From Tamarix chinensis (Eukaryota; Streptophyta; Magnoliopsida; Caryophyllales; Tamaricaceae), in NCBI GenBank assembly GCA_030549775.1, contig CM060175.1:13290455-13354454 (forward strand): a DNA stretch of 64,000 bases. The letters are read 5' to 3'. A program made the translations under genes and the position numbers. How positions within the stretch are numbered: the first letter of the stretch is position 1; the number at the start of each line of letters is the position of its first letter. Of the stretch, positions 24,922 through 35,890 are shown one piece after another. The notes under the pieces were generated by a model. It had not been told where the DNA came from and did not search any database. It was given only the letters and a program-made list of their open reading frames with translations.

Positions 24922-27900
24922 ATGCTCGCCGTTACCATAATTACCATTTTCTTTGTCCTGGTTGGATACTCATGGTACTTCATGCGGCTGGTCGAACCTA
25001 AGAAACCACTGCAATCCAAGCAACAAAAACATGCTCCAAAACTACCACCTGGTCCTCAACCACTACCAATCATTGGAAGTGCCCTCTTATTGGGTACCCA
25101 ACCACACCGTAGCCTTCAACAGTTGGCCAAAAAATACGGCCCTATCATGCACTTCAAGTTAATTAGCCAACACGTGATCGTGGTATCATCTCCTAAAATG
25201 GTTGAATTGTTCTACAAGACTCACGATGCTGTATGTGCATTTAGGCCAATTACCCAGAGTGCCTATATGCTATCGTATGGCTTGCAGGGAATTATTTTCG
25301 CACCTTATGGTTCCTACTGGCGTAACACTAAGAAATTGTGCATGATGGAGCTTTTTAATGCATCAAAACTCCAGTCTTTTGCAGAGATGAGGAGGGAGGA
25401 GCAAGGTTTTATGGTGAAATCACTCAGGAAAGTGGCCTTGGCCGGTGAGGCTGTGGATGTTGGATCCACGGTAGGTGGAATCTTGGAAGAAATGATATAT
25501 AGAATGATTTATGGGACAAGCAAGGATGATACACTGGACTTGAAGACCTTGGTTAATCAGGTTGTAAGTGTGGAAGGAACCCTCAATATAGCCGACTATT
25601 TACCCTTTCTTGCTCCACTTGATCTTCAGGTCAGATTTTTCCTTTCGATAAACTTATGGTTTGTTAATCTTATATATATAATTATATATATAAGTATGAA
25701 GAATTAAGAGGAATGTTTACTTCTGAAATTTTGTTTTTTAATTTGTACCACCAATTTTTTTTTTTTTAAAAAAATATTAAAACTGTTTTCTATGAGAGCC
25801 TAAAAAATTGTATTCATTTATCCATATTATAAAATTATTTTTAATCTAAAAATTTAAAACCATGTTCATATTAAGGTTATTATTTATAATGCTAATAATA
25901 GAAAAGTTAATAATATTATTCATAAAAAAATTAATATAATAATATTAATACTACTAATATATTAGTTGATAATATTAATATTAATAGTATCAATTATATT
26001 AATATCATTATTATTATGATCGGTATCACTAAAAATTATCATAATAATAATTATATTAAAATTTATATTAATAATACTAATTTTGTAGTTAATATTGAGA
26101 ACAATTATGGCAATAATAAGATCGATCAAAATAATTATAATAATAAGAATAGTAATAACGGTGAAGATGATGATATTCATATTATTATTATTAACAACAA
26201 TATGATTATTTTATATAAATATTATTAATACTATTATTATTCTAAATTAAAATAATATTATTAATGTTAATAATAACATTATTATGCTTAGTATTATTAT
26301 TATTATGAATACAATAATTATAACTTTATTACCAACATTAATATCATTAATAACATTTTTTATTAATATTGATAAAATTATTATTAGTAGTAATAATAAT
26401 ATTTTTATTACCGTTACTAAAACTAATTATTATATTGATATTATTGTTATTATTTGTATTATCATTATTATTACTATAACTGGTATTATTATTCCTAATT
26501 AGAAAAAATGAGAAAAAAAAGACTTACATTTATATGATAAACCTAGAAAACATAGTTTAAATTATTATTACTATTTTCTTCACAAAGTTAGAAAATTATG
26601 TTTTCCAATTTTTCAATCAAGGAATTTAAAAGAAATTATAATCATATTTTCTAAATTTTTAGAAAATTTCAAAATATTTTTTAGAAAATAATCGTGTTTT
26701 TCTAAAGTAAACATACCTAAGAGTTCTTGAAAGATTCATATCACTTAAAAAAATCTCCATTGATAAAAAAAATTATGTTCTTCTTAGCAGGAATCAAACC
26801 CTCGTTACCCATGGTTCATTTGTGTGTTGATACCACTTGTGCTTTGAAAATCATGGTATTATAATGAAATATATGATAGATGATTATATTCTATATGAAT
26901 GTTCTAATCACGATGATTTATAGGCTTCCAAATAATCTTCATATTATATACATACAAAACAAGTATAACTCTTTCATATATCATTATAGTTTAAAAAATA
27001 ATGATATTGGTGATTGGTTAATTTTAATTCTTATTGTTTTCTTCTATTCCTACCTATTAAAAAGTAGAGTATTTTTAGAGAAACAAAATTTTCAAGTGTT
27101 TTCTTAGATGAATTTCAAAATACATAAAATAATGGATGCTTTGTTTGGCACTAGTAGTTACTAAAAAAAATCACATTTCAAGAAAGAATTCTCGAAGAAG
27201 TCTTAGCTCATTATTTGGATGTTTTGATTCACAATGATTTATGAACTTCCTAATAAATCTTTATTTTTTTAATCTTTTCTTATTAATTTATCAAATACAA
27301 GCATAAATCTTTTATTTTTCATCAAAATTGAGGGGCGGATGGGGGGGGGAATACTAATCTTGGTGATTAAAAAGAAGAAGAAAAAAGAATCTTATTGATC
27401 ACTTTCCCCTATATATTCAAGCCAATAAACAAATAAAAAAGAGTGATTATTTTATAAAGAATAGAGTATGTTGAGTATGTTCATACTGATTAACATTGTG
27501 TAATATCCCAAATTGAGTGGAGTGCTATAATGATTGATATGATTATTTATATCATTATGGTATACCATCCTTTTTGTAATTCCATCCTAAGAACTCTGTA
27601 ATTAAGTATGGTAGTCATGGAGCAATTTTTAAAATGGATGACCCTTCTGGAAAGTTTTAAAAATTTTCTGAAATTTTTTTAGAAAGCACCTAAGTGAGGA
27701 TAAAGTGTGCTGAAATGACTCGTGTTGATCTTTAGGGTCAGCTGTTCAATCCGAAAGCACTCCAGGGTAGCCTTTACGTGGTCGTATCAACTCAGGGTGA
27801 TACACTTCTTTAGATCGATAATTACAGTTTTGTATAAAAGGAATGACAATGCATGACTGATCCAAACATTTTTAAAATTACAACCAATACTTTCGGTCAC

Positions 27901-29047
27901 CTTAAAACTAATCATAAAAAATAATTATCTTTAATTGCTTAGATTATATAAGTACTTTGCAAATAAGCCTATTTGAAGCTACTTGTCAAAATTAATAAAA
28001 ATAAATAAAATAATTAATTATCTTGAATAACTACTATCGATAAATGACTTCAAACATGAGCTATATGTCACATTTGGAACAACTTATATAAAAAGGTAGC
28101 TATTAAAGAGAAATAAAAAATCATTTTTATAAGGAGAGTTTTAACCTATTTAAACGATTAATTAAAAAGTAATTTTTAGTTGCTTAATAAAGCAACAATT
28201 TCTATGCTCGCTGCAGGGGATGAAGAAACGCCTAATGAATATGAGAAACGCGGTGGATGAAATATTTGAGAAGATTATTAAACAACGAGAGCAGCACAGG
28301 AAAAGTAATGGAGGGAGTAGTACGGCCTTTATTGACATTTTGCTATCTTTGATGCACAAATCCTCGACGCCTAAGAATGACTCATCATATTCATATGTAC
28401 TTGGTAAATCGAACATCAAAGCTCTGCTAGTAGACCTGATTGGAGCTGGGATTGAGACTTCAGCAAACACAATCACATGGGCCTTTTCAGCCCTCCTCAA
28501 GTATCCCCACACTATGAAGAAGCTCCGAGAAGAGATAACAAGCGTGGTCGGGATGGACAGAATGGTGGATGAAACAGACCTGTCGAAGTTGACTTATTTG
28601 GACATGGTGATGAAAGAAACCTTTAGGTTGTATGCATTTGTTTTCTTTCCACATGTGGCAACGGAGGAACTCACGGCTGGAGATTACAACATTCCGAAGG
28701 GATCGAAGGTATATATTAATGCTTGGGCAATGGGAAGAGATCCGGAAATATGGTCGGATGATTGTGAACAGTTTCGACCGGAGAGGTTTATCGACAACAA
28801 TGTGGACATCGGTGGGCAAGATTTCCGGCTTCTCCCATTTGGGTCGGGGCGCAGGAGATGTACTGGGATGCAGCTGGGGCTCATTAACACCAAACTCGTA
28901 TTGGCTCAACTAGTGCACTGCTTTGATTGGGGATTGCCCAACGGAATGCACCCAAGTGAGTTAGATATGCAAGAGAAGTTTGGCATAACTATTAGTCGTG
29001 CTAATAACTTGATTGCACTTCCAAGCTACCGGCTGCTGAGTGCCTAA
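24922..29047 (+). CDS. Cytochrome P450, CYP71 clan, CYP736A-like; two exons
   Basis: Coding sequence is join(24922-25629, 28217-29047), 512 residues. The intron is phase 0 with donor CAG/GTCAGA and acceptor CTGCAG/GGG, so residue Q236 is followed by G237. Family role: an ER-anchored haem monooxygenase that takes electrons from cytochrome P450 reductase and oxidises small molecules; the substrate cannot be read from sequence. Visible parts: N-terminal membrane segment (about residues 3-21), proline hinge PPGP (42-45), C-helix W133-x3-K137 (usual form W-x3-R), I-helix A313-G-I-E-T-S, K-helix E370-T-F-R373, F-R-P-E-R-F (422-427), and haem loop F444-GSGRRR-C451-TG with C451 the axial ligand. The end LVHCFDWGLPNGM...SELDM...FGITISRA is like CYP736A proteins. 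The first ATG gives a normal anchor and normal length. A pseudogene copy lies at 2240-5064. Confidence 0.94.
25860..26510. repeat. ATT/AAT-rich low-complexity stretch in the P450 intron
   Basis: About 650 bp of imperfect ATT, AAT and ATA trinucleotides. It produces meaningless frames rich in Ile and Asn on both strands (25962-26180, 26016-26228, 26284-26502). Confidence 0.9.
27499..27804. mobile_element. Possible small LTR-like insertion in the P450 intron
   Basis: Begins TGTAATATCCC and ends CAGGGTGATACA, an inverted-terminus pattern like the TGTAACACCC family, length 306 bp. Its end resembles 15780-15915. The flanking five bases (CATTG / CTTCT) do not match, so the boundaries are weak. Confidence 0.3.
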
Positions 29048-29126
29048 AATGTTATTAATGATGCATAACTTCTCCGAGGGTGCTAGTAACTTCTCTTCAC
29101 CCGCGCGCCTTGTTTAATTATTTGCT

Positions 29127-29173
29127 AATAAATAAGCACTCGTGAACGTACTTAGGAGAAAATGTCAAATAAA
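29127..29173 (+). terminator. Poly(A) signal candidates of the P450 gene
   Basis: AATAAA occurs at 29127-29132 and 29168-29173, 80 and 121 bases after the stop codon. Plant signals are loose, so the actual cleavage site is uncertain. Confidence 0.4.
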
Positions 29174-29359
29174 ATAGCAAGTAAAACATAGGTGTGTAAG
29201 CTTTTATTTTCATATTTTTTTTCCCTTTAGTCTCCTAGCCAGGTTATGCGTTTGTGATTATGTAATACCATGAATCATGAACTGGTTTATAGACACGTGT
29301 ATATCTATGTACTTAATAGTTTTACTATTATGGAATAGTCAATTAATAATGACACGTAA

Positions 29360-30170
29360 AAGACGGTTTGTGAAAAATCGTTGATAAATAAGGAAAAATT
29401 TAAATTTTTGAGTGTGGAACACCTTTTAATAATGTTCTATAAAGAAACTGTTAATAAAACAAAGGGAAAAAGTGTCACCCTTGTTTTGATAACGGTTATA
29501 TTTATAACAGTTATCAAAATCGAAAAAAAATATTGCACATCGTTTTAATAATGGTTCTAAATATAATAATTATTAAAACATAAACATTAAATTTACCGTT
29601 TCTTCCCTGTTCTCTCATTACTTTGTTCCAGTTTTTTAACTTTCTCTCTTTCTCTCTCTCTTGCTTTCACTCCTCGTACGTTTGTCTATCAACTGCCACT
29701 GTTGTTCGTTTGTTGCCGGTCGATAACCACCATTGCTTCACTGTTGTCTGTCAACACCCCCACTCCTCCTCTTGGTCATCATCATTTTCTTTCTCTTGCT
29801 CTAAGCCAAGGTTGCGCACCACTGCTGGCTTGTGCTCCCTCTGTCCTGCCCATCCGTCCAATGTTGTTTGTTGCTCTATTGTCATTGGTAGTGTCCTATA
29901 TGTGGACTTGGTTTTTACTCTGACCCCGACAGTTGTTCTTATATTGTCCACCTTGCGCCATTGTTATATTCGTACTTCTTATTTAGAAATGGAGGTTTTA
30001 CTCCGCATAAAACCTTTTTTTTTTACTATTTCACCCCCGCCCTCCTTTTATCTTTCCTCCCTCCCATCTCCACATCTCACTCTCTCTCAATCTCTCTCGT
30101 TATCTCCTTTCTTTCTTCTCTCACTGTCTTAGTCTCACCGTTTGGCGTTCCTTCCAAGCAAGGTAAGTTT
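29360..30170 (+). mobile_element. Possible CACTA-like end with subterminal repeats
   Basis: 29370-29600 contains three inverted-repeat modules of the CACTA family type (for example TTTTGATAACGGTTA ... AACAGTTATCAAAA). It is followed by a pyrimidine-rich, leader-like stretch (29600-30165) that resembles the reverse complement of 45720-46010, with a possible donor at CAAGGTAAGTT (30159-30169). Homology to the P450 pseudogene flank stops at about 29360. No clean CACTA terminus or partner end was found. Apparent frames in 29623-30260 are low-complexity. Confidence 0.4.
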
Positions 30171-30339
30171 TTTTTAGCTACCGACAATATTTGCCATTTG
30201 GGAGAGGTAGGAACGACCATGCACGTTGTTTCTAGTTTAAAATATAAGGAGAAATGTTGATTGGGCATATAGAGAGTAGATTTGGGTTTTGGAGAAAGTT
30301 TGAGGGTGAGATCCATCTGTAGTTAGTAGATCTAGGTTT

Positions 30340-31157
30340 TGGAGAAACTTTGAAGGTGTGGTTGGGGGCTAAGATCGGTAGAATTTGTCATTTGGGGGGG
30401 GGGGACTGATAGATTTTTCCTTTTAGGGGGGAAGGGGATCTTCTAATTATGCTGAATGGGGGGAGATCGGTAGTTTTTGAGGAGAGCGGGGGGATGGAAC
30501 AACATGATGTGCTGTTGGAAGGAATAATTTGGGTGGATTTGGTATTAATTATATCTGTAATCATAATTAACTATATTTTGTTAAATATGTGTATTAATTA
30601 TGTTTGTATTAATTATTAATAATTATTGTTTGTTAATTATTATTATGTTTGTATTAATTATGGTTTGGGGGAAAGAATTGGCAACTTTTGTGATTAGGCT
30701 AAGTGAGGGGAGAGATCGGCAATTTTTGCCGAGGGTGGGGGGATGGAGCGACATGATGTATTGTTGGGGGGAATGGTTTGGGTGGGTTTTATATTAATTA
30801 TGTTTGTAATCATCGTTAATTAATAATTATATTTTTTTAAATATGTGTGTATTAATTATTATTAATTATGGTTTGTTAATTATTATTATATTTATATTAA
30901 TTAAGGTTTGTTAATCATTATTATGTTTTTATTAATTAACGATTGAATATGGCATTTGATAGGGTAGGGGATCAGTAGATTCGGCTGACGATGAGGGGGA
31001 GGATCGGCTGTTTTTGCCAAGGATAGGGGGATGGAACAACATGATATGCCGTTGGAGGGAATGGTTTGGGTGGGTATTATGTTAATTATGTTGATTACTA
31101 TTTTGTTTGTATTAATTAAGGTTTGATAATTAATAATTATGTTTGTATTAATTATTG
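30340..31157. repeat. Tandem repeats of about 250-285 bp (left part)
   Basis: Units begin with GATCGGTAGTTTTTG-like sequence, then GGGGGGATGGA and a TTAATTATG-rich tail, at about 30466, 30714 and 31000. Another unit begins near 48592, just beyond the old CACTA element, showing the element landed inside this array. Confidence 0.75.
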
Positions 31158-31169
31158 CACTACTCGAGA

Positions 31170-31595
31170 AAGAGTGTTTAATAATGGTTTTTTAATAGAT
31201 TTAATAACGGTTTCCAACTATTATTAAATCGTATGTTATTAAATCCTTAATAAAGGTTACAAAACCGTAATAAAAAAATCAAAATTTACACCAATTTTGG
31301 GGAACTACCCATGTTCTAATAACGATTATTAGATAAAACTATTATAAAAAAATCATAAATTACACCCAAATTCTGCAAATTGGGCATGTTATAATAACAG
31401 TTATAAGATAAAATTGTTATTAAAATATAATATTTTATCAACGATTATACATTATAACCATTATTAAAATGTGTGGTTTTGTCAACCGTTATTCATTATA
31501 AACATTATTTTAAAGAAGTTTTTGACAACGATTATTCATTATAATCGTTGTTGAATATTATTTTAATAACAGCTTTCTCTAAAATTGTTATTAAA

Positions 31596-31640
<45 letters not shown>
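31170..31640. repeat. Left subterminal repeats of the old CACTA element
   Basis: About a dozen AATAACGGTT / AACCGTTATT-like motifs, several paired as hairpins, followed by a TA microsatellite at 31600-31637. Confidence 0.8.
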
Positions 31641-32169
31641 TTAGCCCACATACATAGATGTATGCTTGAATATATACCAAAACTGCAATATATAAAACAC
31701 TACCAATAACTCTGAAATTTTATAAATATACCACAAAATTTGATAGCTCTACACACTCCAAAACTCAAAGTTCATGGATATACAACTTCAAAACTCTATA
31801 ATATATAAAGTCTTGCATATCTCAGTCTTGCATGTATTTGTATAGAAGAATATAAAATATAATAGATGCAAACCTAAAATGCATGCATAGATATCTAATA
31901 TTGAGTATGTAAGTGCGCGAACTTGACCTATTCATCTCTAACTTCATCAATTTTTCATTATCATATTTCTGGCCTCTTGCGTACTCATCCTTGAAAAACT
32001 ATAAATTGATACGATTCAACCATTTGGTTATATATTTTAATAGTATATATGTTATAGATTAACTATATAATGAAAAAATATGGAAAAAGAAACATACATG
32101 GATTGAATCTATGGTCACATATTTTTTCTTTAGTATGTGATCCATTGATCTACAAATATATTATCCACA

Positions 32170-33240
32170 ATCATTACCATTTTTTTATTATGGATACTGT
32201 AAAATAAATTTAATTAGCTTGTTGTTGTATTAGATATTAGCTGGAATTAAAATAAAATAAAAAATGTTGATCTTCTTTCTTACCATTACAGACTCATACT
32301 CAAGATTTTTTTAGTCTGAAACACCATTTCCGCCCCTCCTCATATACGCCGTCGGTAGTGCCTTATATAATAAATAAAAGTCATACATAATATTGTAACT
32401 TTATATACCAAAAAATTATATAAAAGGATATATGAATTAATAAATTAATGTGAGTAAGAAGTATACTAACATGTCAATTAAATATTTTCCTTTAGAACGA
32501 ATGACATCAAAAGGAATAGGATAATTTTAGAGGGAATAAAAAACATGTACTTTATTTTGGTTGGGATGGATGATATACAAAACCCAATACTCATTAGAGT
32601 GGTGAGGGATGAGGTAAAACTTGTTGTTGTACTCCTCGCTCAAGATGCGATCCGTTATATAGTTCATATGCCTACCCTCGTTGATTGTAGTACGATGAGA
32701 TATGTAGTATAAACATATAAATATAGTATAGGACAACATCCCCACTGCCGCAACTTGGCTAGCTGCCAACCTAATGATAACAATAATAATGCATATTTAT
32801 TAATAACCAATAACTCATAAAATTATACAAATAAGCAGAAAGTGTTAAAATATATGATATAAAACAATATTTACTTAACATATACGACCACACTTGTTGT
32901 TGACATCACTTTAGACTTATAAATTTCACTAATAACCTTCGGCGATGCCGTGTATATGGCATTGTCTCTCCCAACATACTTAGTAGGACAATCAATTATA
33001 ATTAGATCATTACCGAGGTAGTTTTGGGAGTAGAAATACAACATTGCCAATGCAGGTGGTGGTTAGCGGGTTTCTTTTATCATTTCGTTATGTTTTGAAG
33101 ATGGGATCTTCTATGGGGCTACCAATTTTTATAATCTAGCTCGCTTTCCTTTCTTGATGCTCTCTTTTGTTTTGCTCCTTCCACTAGTATTTTTCTTTCC
33201 TTTTGACTTAGGAGCCTTCTTATTTTTTGATCCTTTAGTT
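32170..33240 (-). pseudogene. Ulp1-like (C48) protease, decayed copy in the old CACTA
   Basis: Minus-strand remnants collinear with the better copy at 39170-40280. Upstream part reads PPPALAMLYFYSQNYLGND (near 33000-33060). A middle exon holds GRHMNYITDRIL...YLIPHHSNEYWVLYIIHPNQNKVHVFYSL. The catalytic His is Tyr (EYW for EHW) and the Asp is Tyr (FYSL for FDSL). The final catalytic exon (NDCG, near 32170) has stops. Domain family: SUMO-type cysteine proteases often carried by plant CACTA elements. Confidence 0.75.
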
Positions 33241-33263
33241 AATAGTAATAAACACAATGAAAT

Positions 33264-33301
<38 letters not shown>

Positions 33302-33628
33302 TAATAAGGCATAAACAATGTGCAATGCGTTTGTGCTAACATGGATGGAGAATATCATTGCCTCTTCAATTGTAAGATGAATCATGTCTGTGGAATAAAG
33401 CATGAAGCTTCCATGAGCTTCCAATATTGTTGCTGCCTCATAGCCTTATTTGTAACAAGTTAAGGGTGCATCTTTAATTATTGGAATGTCAATACACACG
33501 AGCCTGCAATTTGCCACTAAGATAGATCCATGGACCTTCAGCATTTCTCTACCATGGGAGATGTATACCCTTCCTTTCGTTATAATAATTGAGGGGATAC
33601 TATCAACCAAATCACATTTATACAAACC

Positions 33629-34830
33629 CTACAAGATAAGTATACCAGTATTGTTAATTATTGAGTTGACACTTGATGCATTGTATATATATATCAATTC
33701 ATAGTAAAATATGCTTACCTCAGGAAGAGAAGAAAAAAGTGTATCAATTTCACAACTATCTCTAACGCTATTTACATTGGGTATGTGAAGTGGCTCATGT
33801 GTATTTGAATCGGATGGCTTAAACCCTTGAGATTTTATGGATGCCAACTCTTTCTCCATTATGGCCATTCATTCAAATGCTTGATTTAAATTATGTGTTA
33901 GGAAAACCACTTGGTCATGGTTGTTTTGGGGTCCACGGAATCGACCCAAATGCTTGTTCTCGTAACTCCTAACCCAAGGCCATTGTGTCTTCCTGGGTGT
34001 TCTTCAATTTATGTCACTTGAGACATGATGCTATATTGGTCTAAACCCTCTACAACATCTGATGTCCCACATTCATCCTATAATGTATAAATAAACATAA
34101 TATCATGATCTATTTGTTCTAATAAAATAACTATAGTTGAGGGTATCTTCAAACTTATAATTCTTTTGACAACATTATGTACATCTTCATTAATATATCA
34201 TTCTTTTGTTGCTTTAGCCTTCTTCCATAACGAACCAATATTAATAGATGAGGTACATGGATCCTTGCTCTCGGCTAGGAGCTATGATTCTAAAAGAATA
34301 TGCAATTATATTAGCATAGCTGATTATAATACTATAAACATTATAATGTGAGCATATTAATCAAAAGGTCATAGCAACTCTTATTTTAGGTCTGTATAGC
34401 CTTTTCGAGCCATATTATGGCGGTATATTTTTCTCTTTGCAATTTCTTTATTCCTAGAACTTTTCTCCGATATATAAGGCAAATATGTACAATCAGTTAT
34501 TTAAATATCAATTTGTGTATTCTTAATAAAAAAGCATAATTGTTAGTGAAAAAATTCCTTAAACTCCTCTAAACGACGATATACAATAAACTGGTCCCAA
34601 ATTTCTTGATCAATGAACCCATAATGCTTGAGGGGCTTCATGTGTAAAGCACCATCCCTCTTTCTACACAATTTTTTATTTGCCAAATATGCCCTAAATA
34701 TTCTTAGACATTCGTCACTATGTCTAAGAAACCACTTCTTCCTCTCCTCTAGGATGATGAAGACTCTCTACAAAGTAATACAAAATCATGTATGTCAATG
34801 TCATTGTATTAAAAATAATAACATGTAACA
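33629..34830 (-). pseudogene. Transposase_24 (Ptta/En/Spm, TNPA-like) remnant
   Basis: Minus-strand pieces read RKKWFLRHSDECLRIFRAYLANKKL, then HYGFIDQEIWDQFIVYRRLEEFKEF (about 34560-34770), then EIAKRKIYRHNMARKGYTDLK (near 34390-34450), and a C-terminal piece with MAIMEKELASIKSQGF at 33797-33868. The W...F...RS/AKNKYxHxxxRKGY pattern is that of plant Transposase_24 proteins, the likely subterminal-repeat-binding partner of TNP2. Stops and probable introns break it. The young CACTA copy has no equivalent between DUF4216 and Ulp1. Confidence 0.65.
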
Positions 34831-35350
34831 GATTAAAATATGACAAACAAAACATATCATTTATCGTCACTTCTTACTAAATATATTCCTTGTGACCTTT
34901 TGGAACCTAATTCCAATTGTTGTAGGAGATTGGAACACAATTATGAGTGACGAGTGAAATTTATGTCAGGAATATGTCAGCATACGTTTCCATGGGAAGA
35001 TTATATGTGTTTGAACTCAATGGAACTTGTTCTCCTCTATTCCTCATGTTTGTGATAAGAGTTATCACAGTAGTTCCTCTCTTCCCTTCTTCATCGCAAT
35101 AATGTGCTTCGCCATATCTCTATGGAATTTGAATAAATAAATTAGTATACTATATGTTGTGAATAAAGATATATAAAATAAAATATCAACCAAACCTTTC
35201 ATATGTAGTAAGGATATGAAAAACACATTTCACAATATTATTAACCTCATTGCCTTCTTTTCCTTCTTTTTCCTTCCCTCCTTTTTGATTGGTTTCATGA
35301 TATGATGCATATATTACTTCACAATGATCATCCCTTATATATATTTCCTC

Positions 35351-35890
35351 CTAAACAATGTCATTGTTATCATTTATCAATAATTGACTTGCTTGCACTA
35401 CTTCAACACACTCTTTATCCCAATTGGCATCATTTTCATCGTCACAATCATTCACAATTCTTTTTTTTTTCATGCCTAAAACCATAAACCATCTTGTATT
35501 GGAAGGATTGATGACAATGAAAACTTGTGTGGATTGAGATTCCAAGATAAATGGGTCTTGTGTATGCCCTACCCTATTAAGATCTACTAATTTGAAATCA
35601 ACTTCATATCTAACCCCTTGACTATTGTCAACCCATCTACACCAAAAAATAAGTACTTTGAACACAGTGTAATCTAGCTCCCAAATCCGTTTGATGACAA
35701 CATAATAATTCATATTTGCATGTGTTAGGTTCTTATCCTTCACACTAGAAATATGCATTACATTAGCCATTAAAGTCACTCCACTGTTCTGCAATGTACT
35801 CCTTTCATCTTGATATTTCGTGTAAAAATTATATCCATTGATAACATAGTTGGCATATGAGAAGACTTCATGTCGAGGCATTTTGGGCAA
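35351..35890 (-). pseudogene. CACTA TNP2 C-terminal part (DUF4216), old copy
   Basis: An open stretch of 179 codons with the DUF4216 pattern: GVTLMANVMHISSVKDKN, YYVVIKRIWELDYTVFKVLIFWCRWVDN, GVRYEVDFKLVDLNRVGHTQDPFILESQSTQVFIV. It aligns along its length with 40385-41014. It is the 3' coding part of the old TNP2 gene. Confidence 0.85.

Larger units (their letters stand above)
25630..28216 (+). other. Intron of the P450 gene
   Basis: 2587 bp, GT...AG, in the position usual for the single intron of A-type P450 genes, but very long for it. It is strongly AT-rich, with an ATT/AAT-rich stretch at 25860-26510. Its part 26060-27500 is repeated, diverged, at 60040-61437 and 63818-63890. Its last 200 bp are repeated in front of the pseudogene exon at 2240-2440. 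Confidence 0.9.

Noticed and set aside
28162..28909. Minus-strand frames over P450 exon 2
   Set aside because: They are antisense shadows of the P450 coding sequence.
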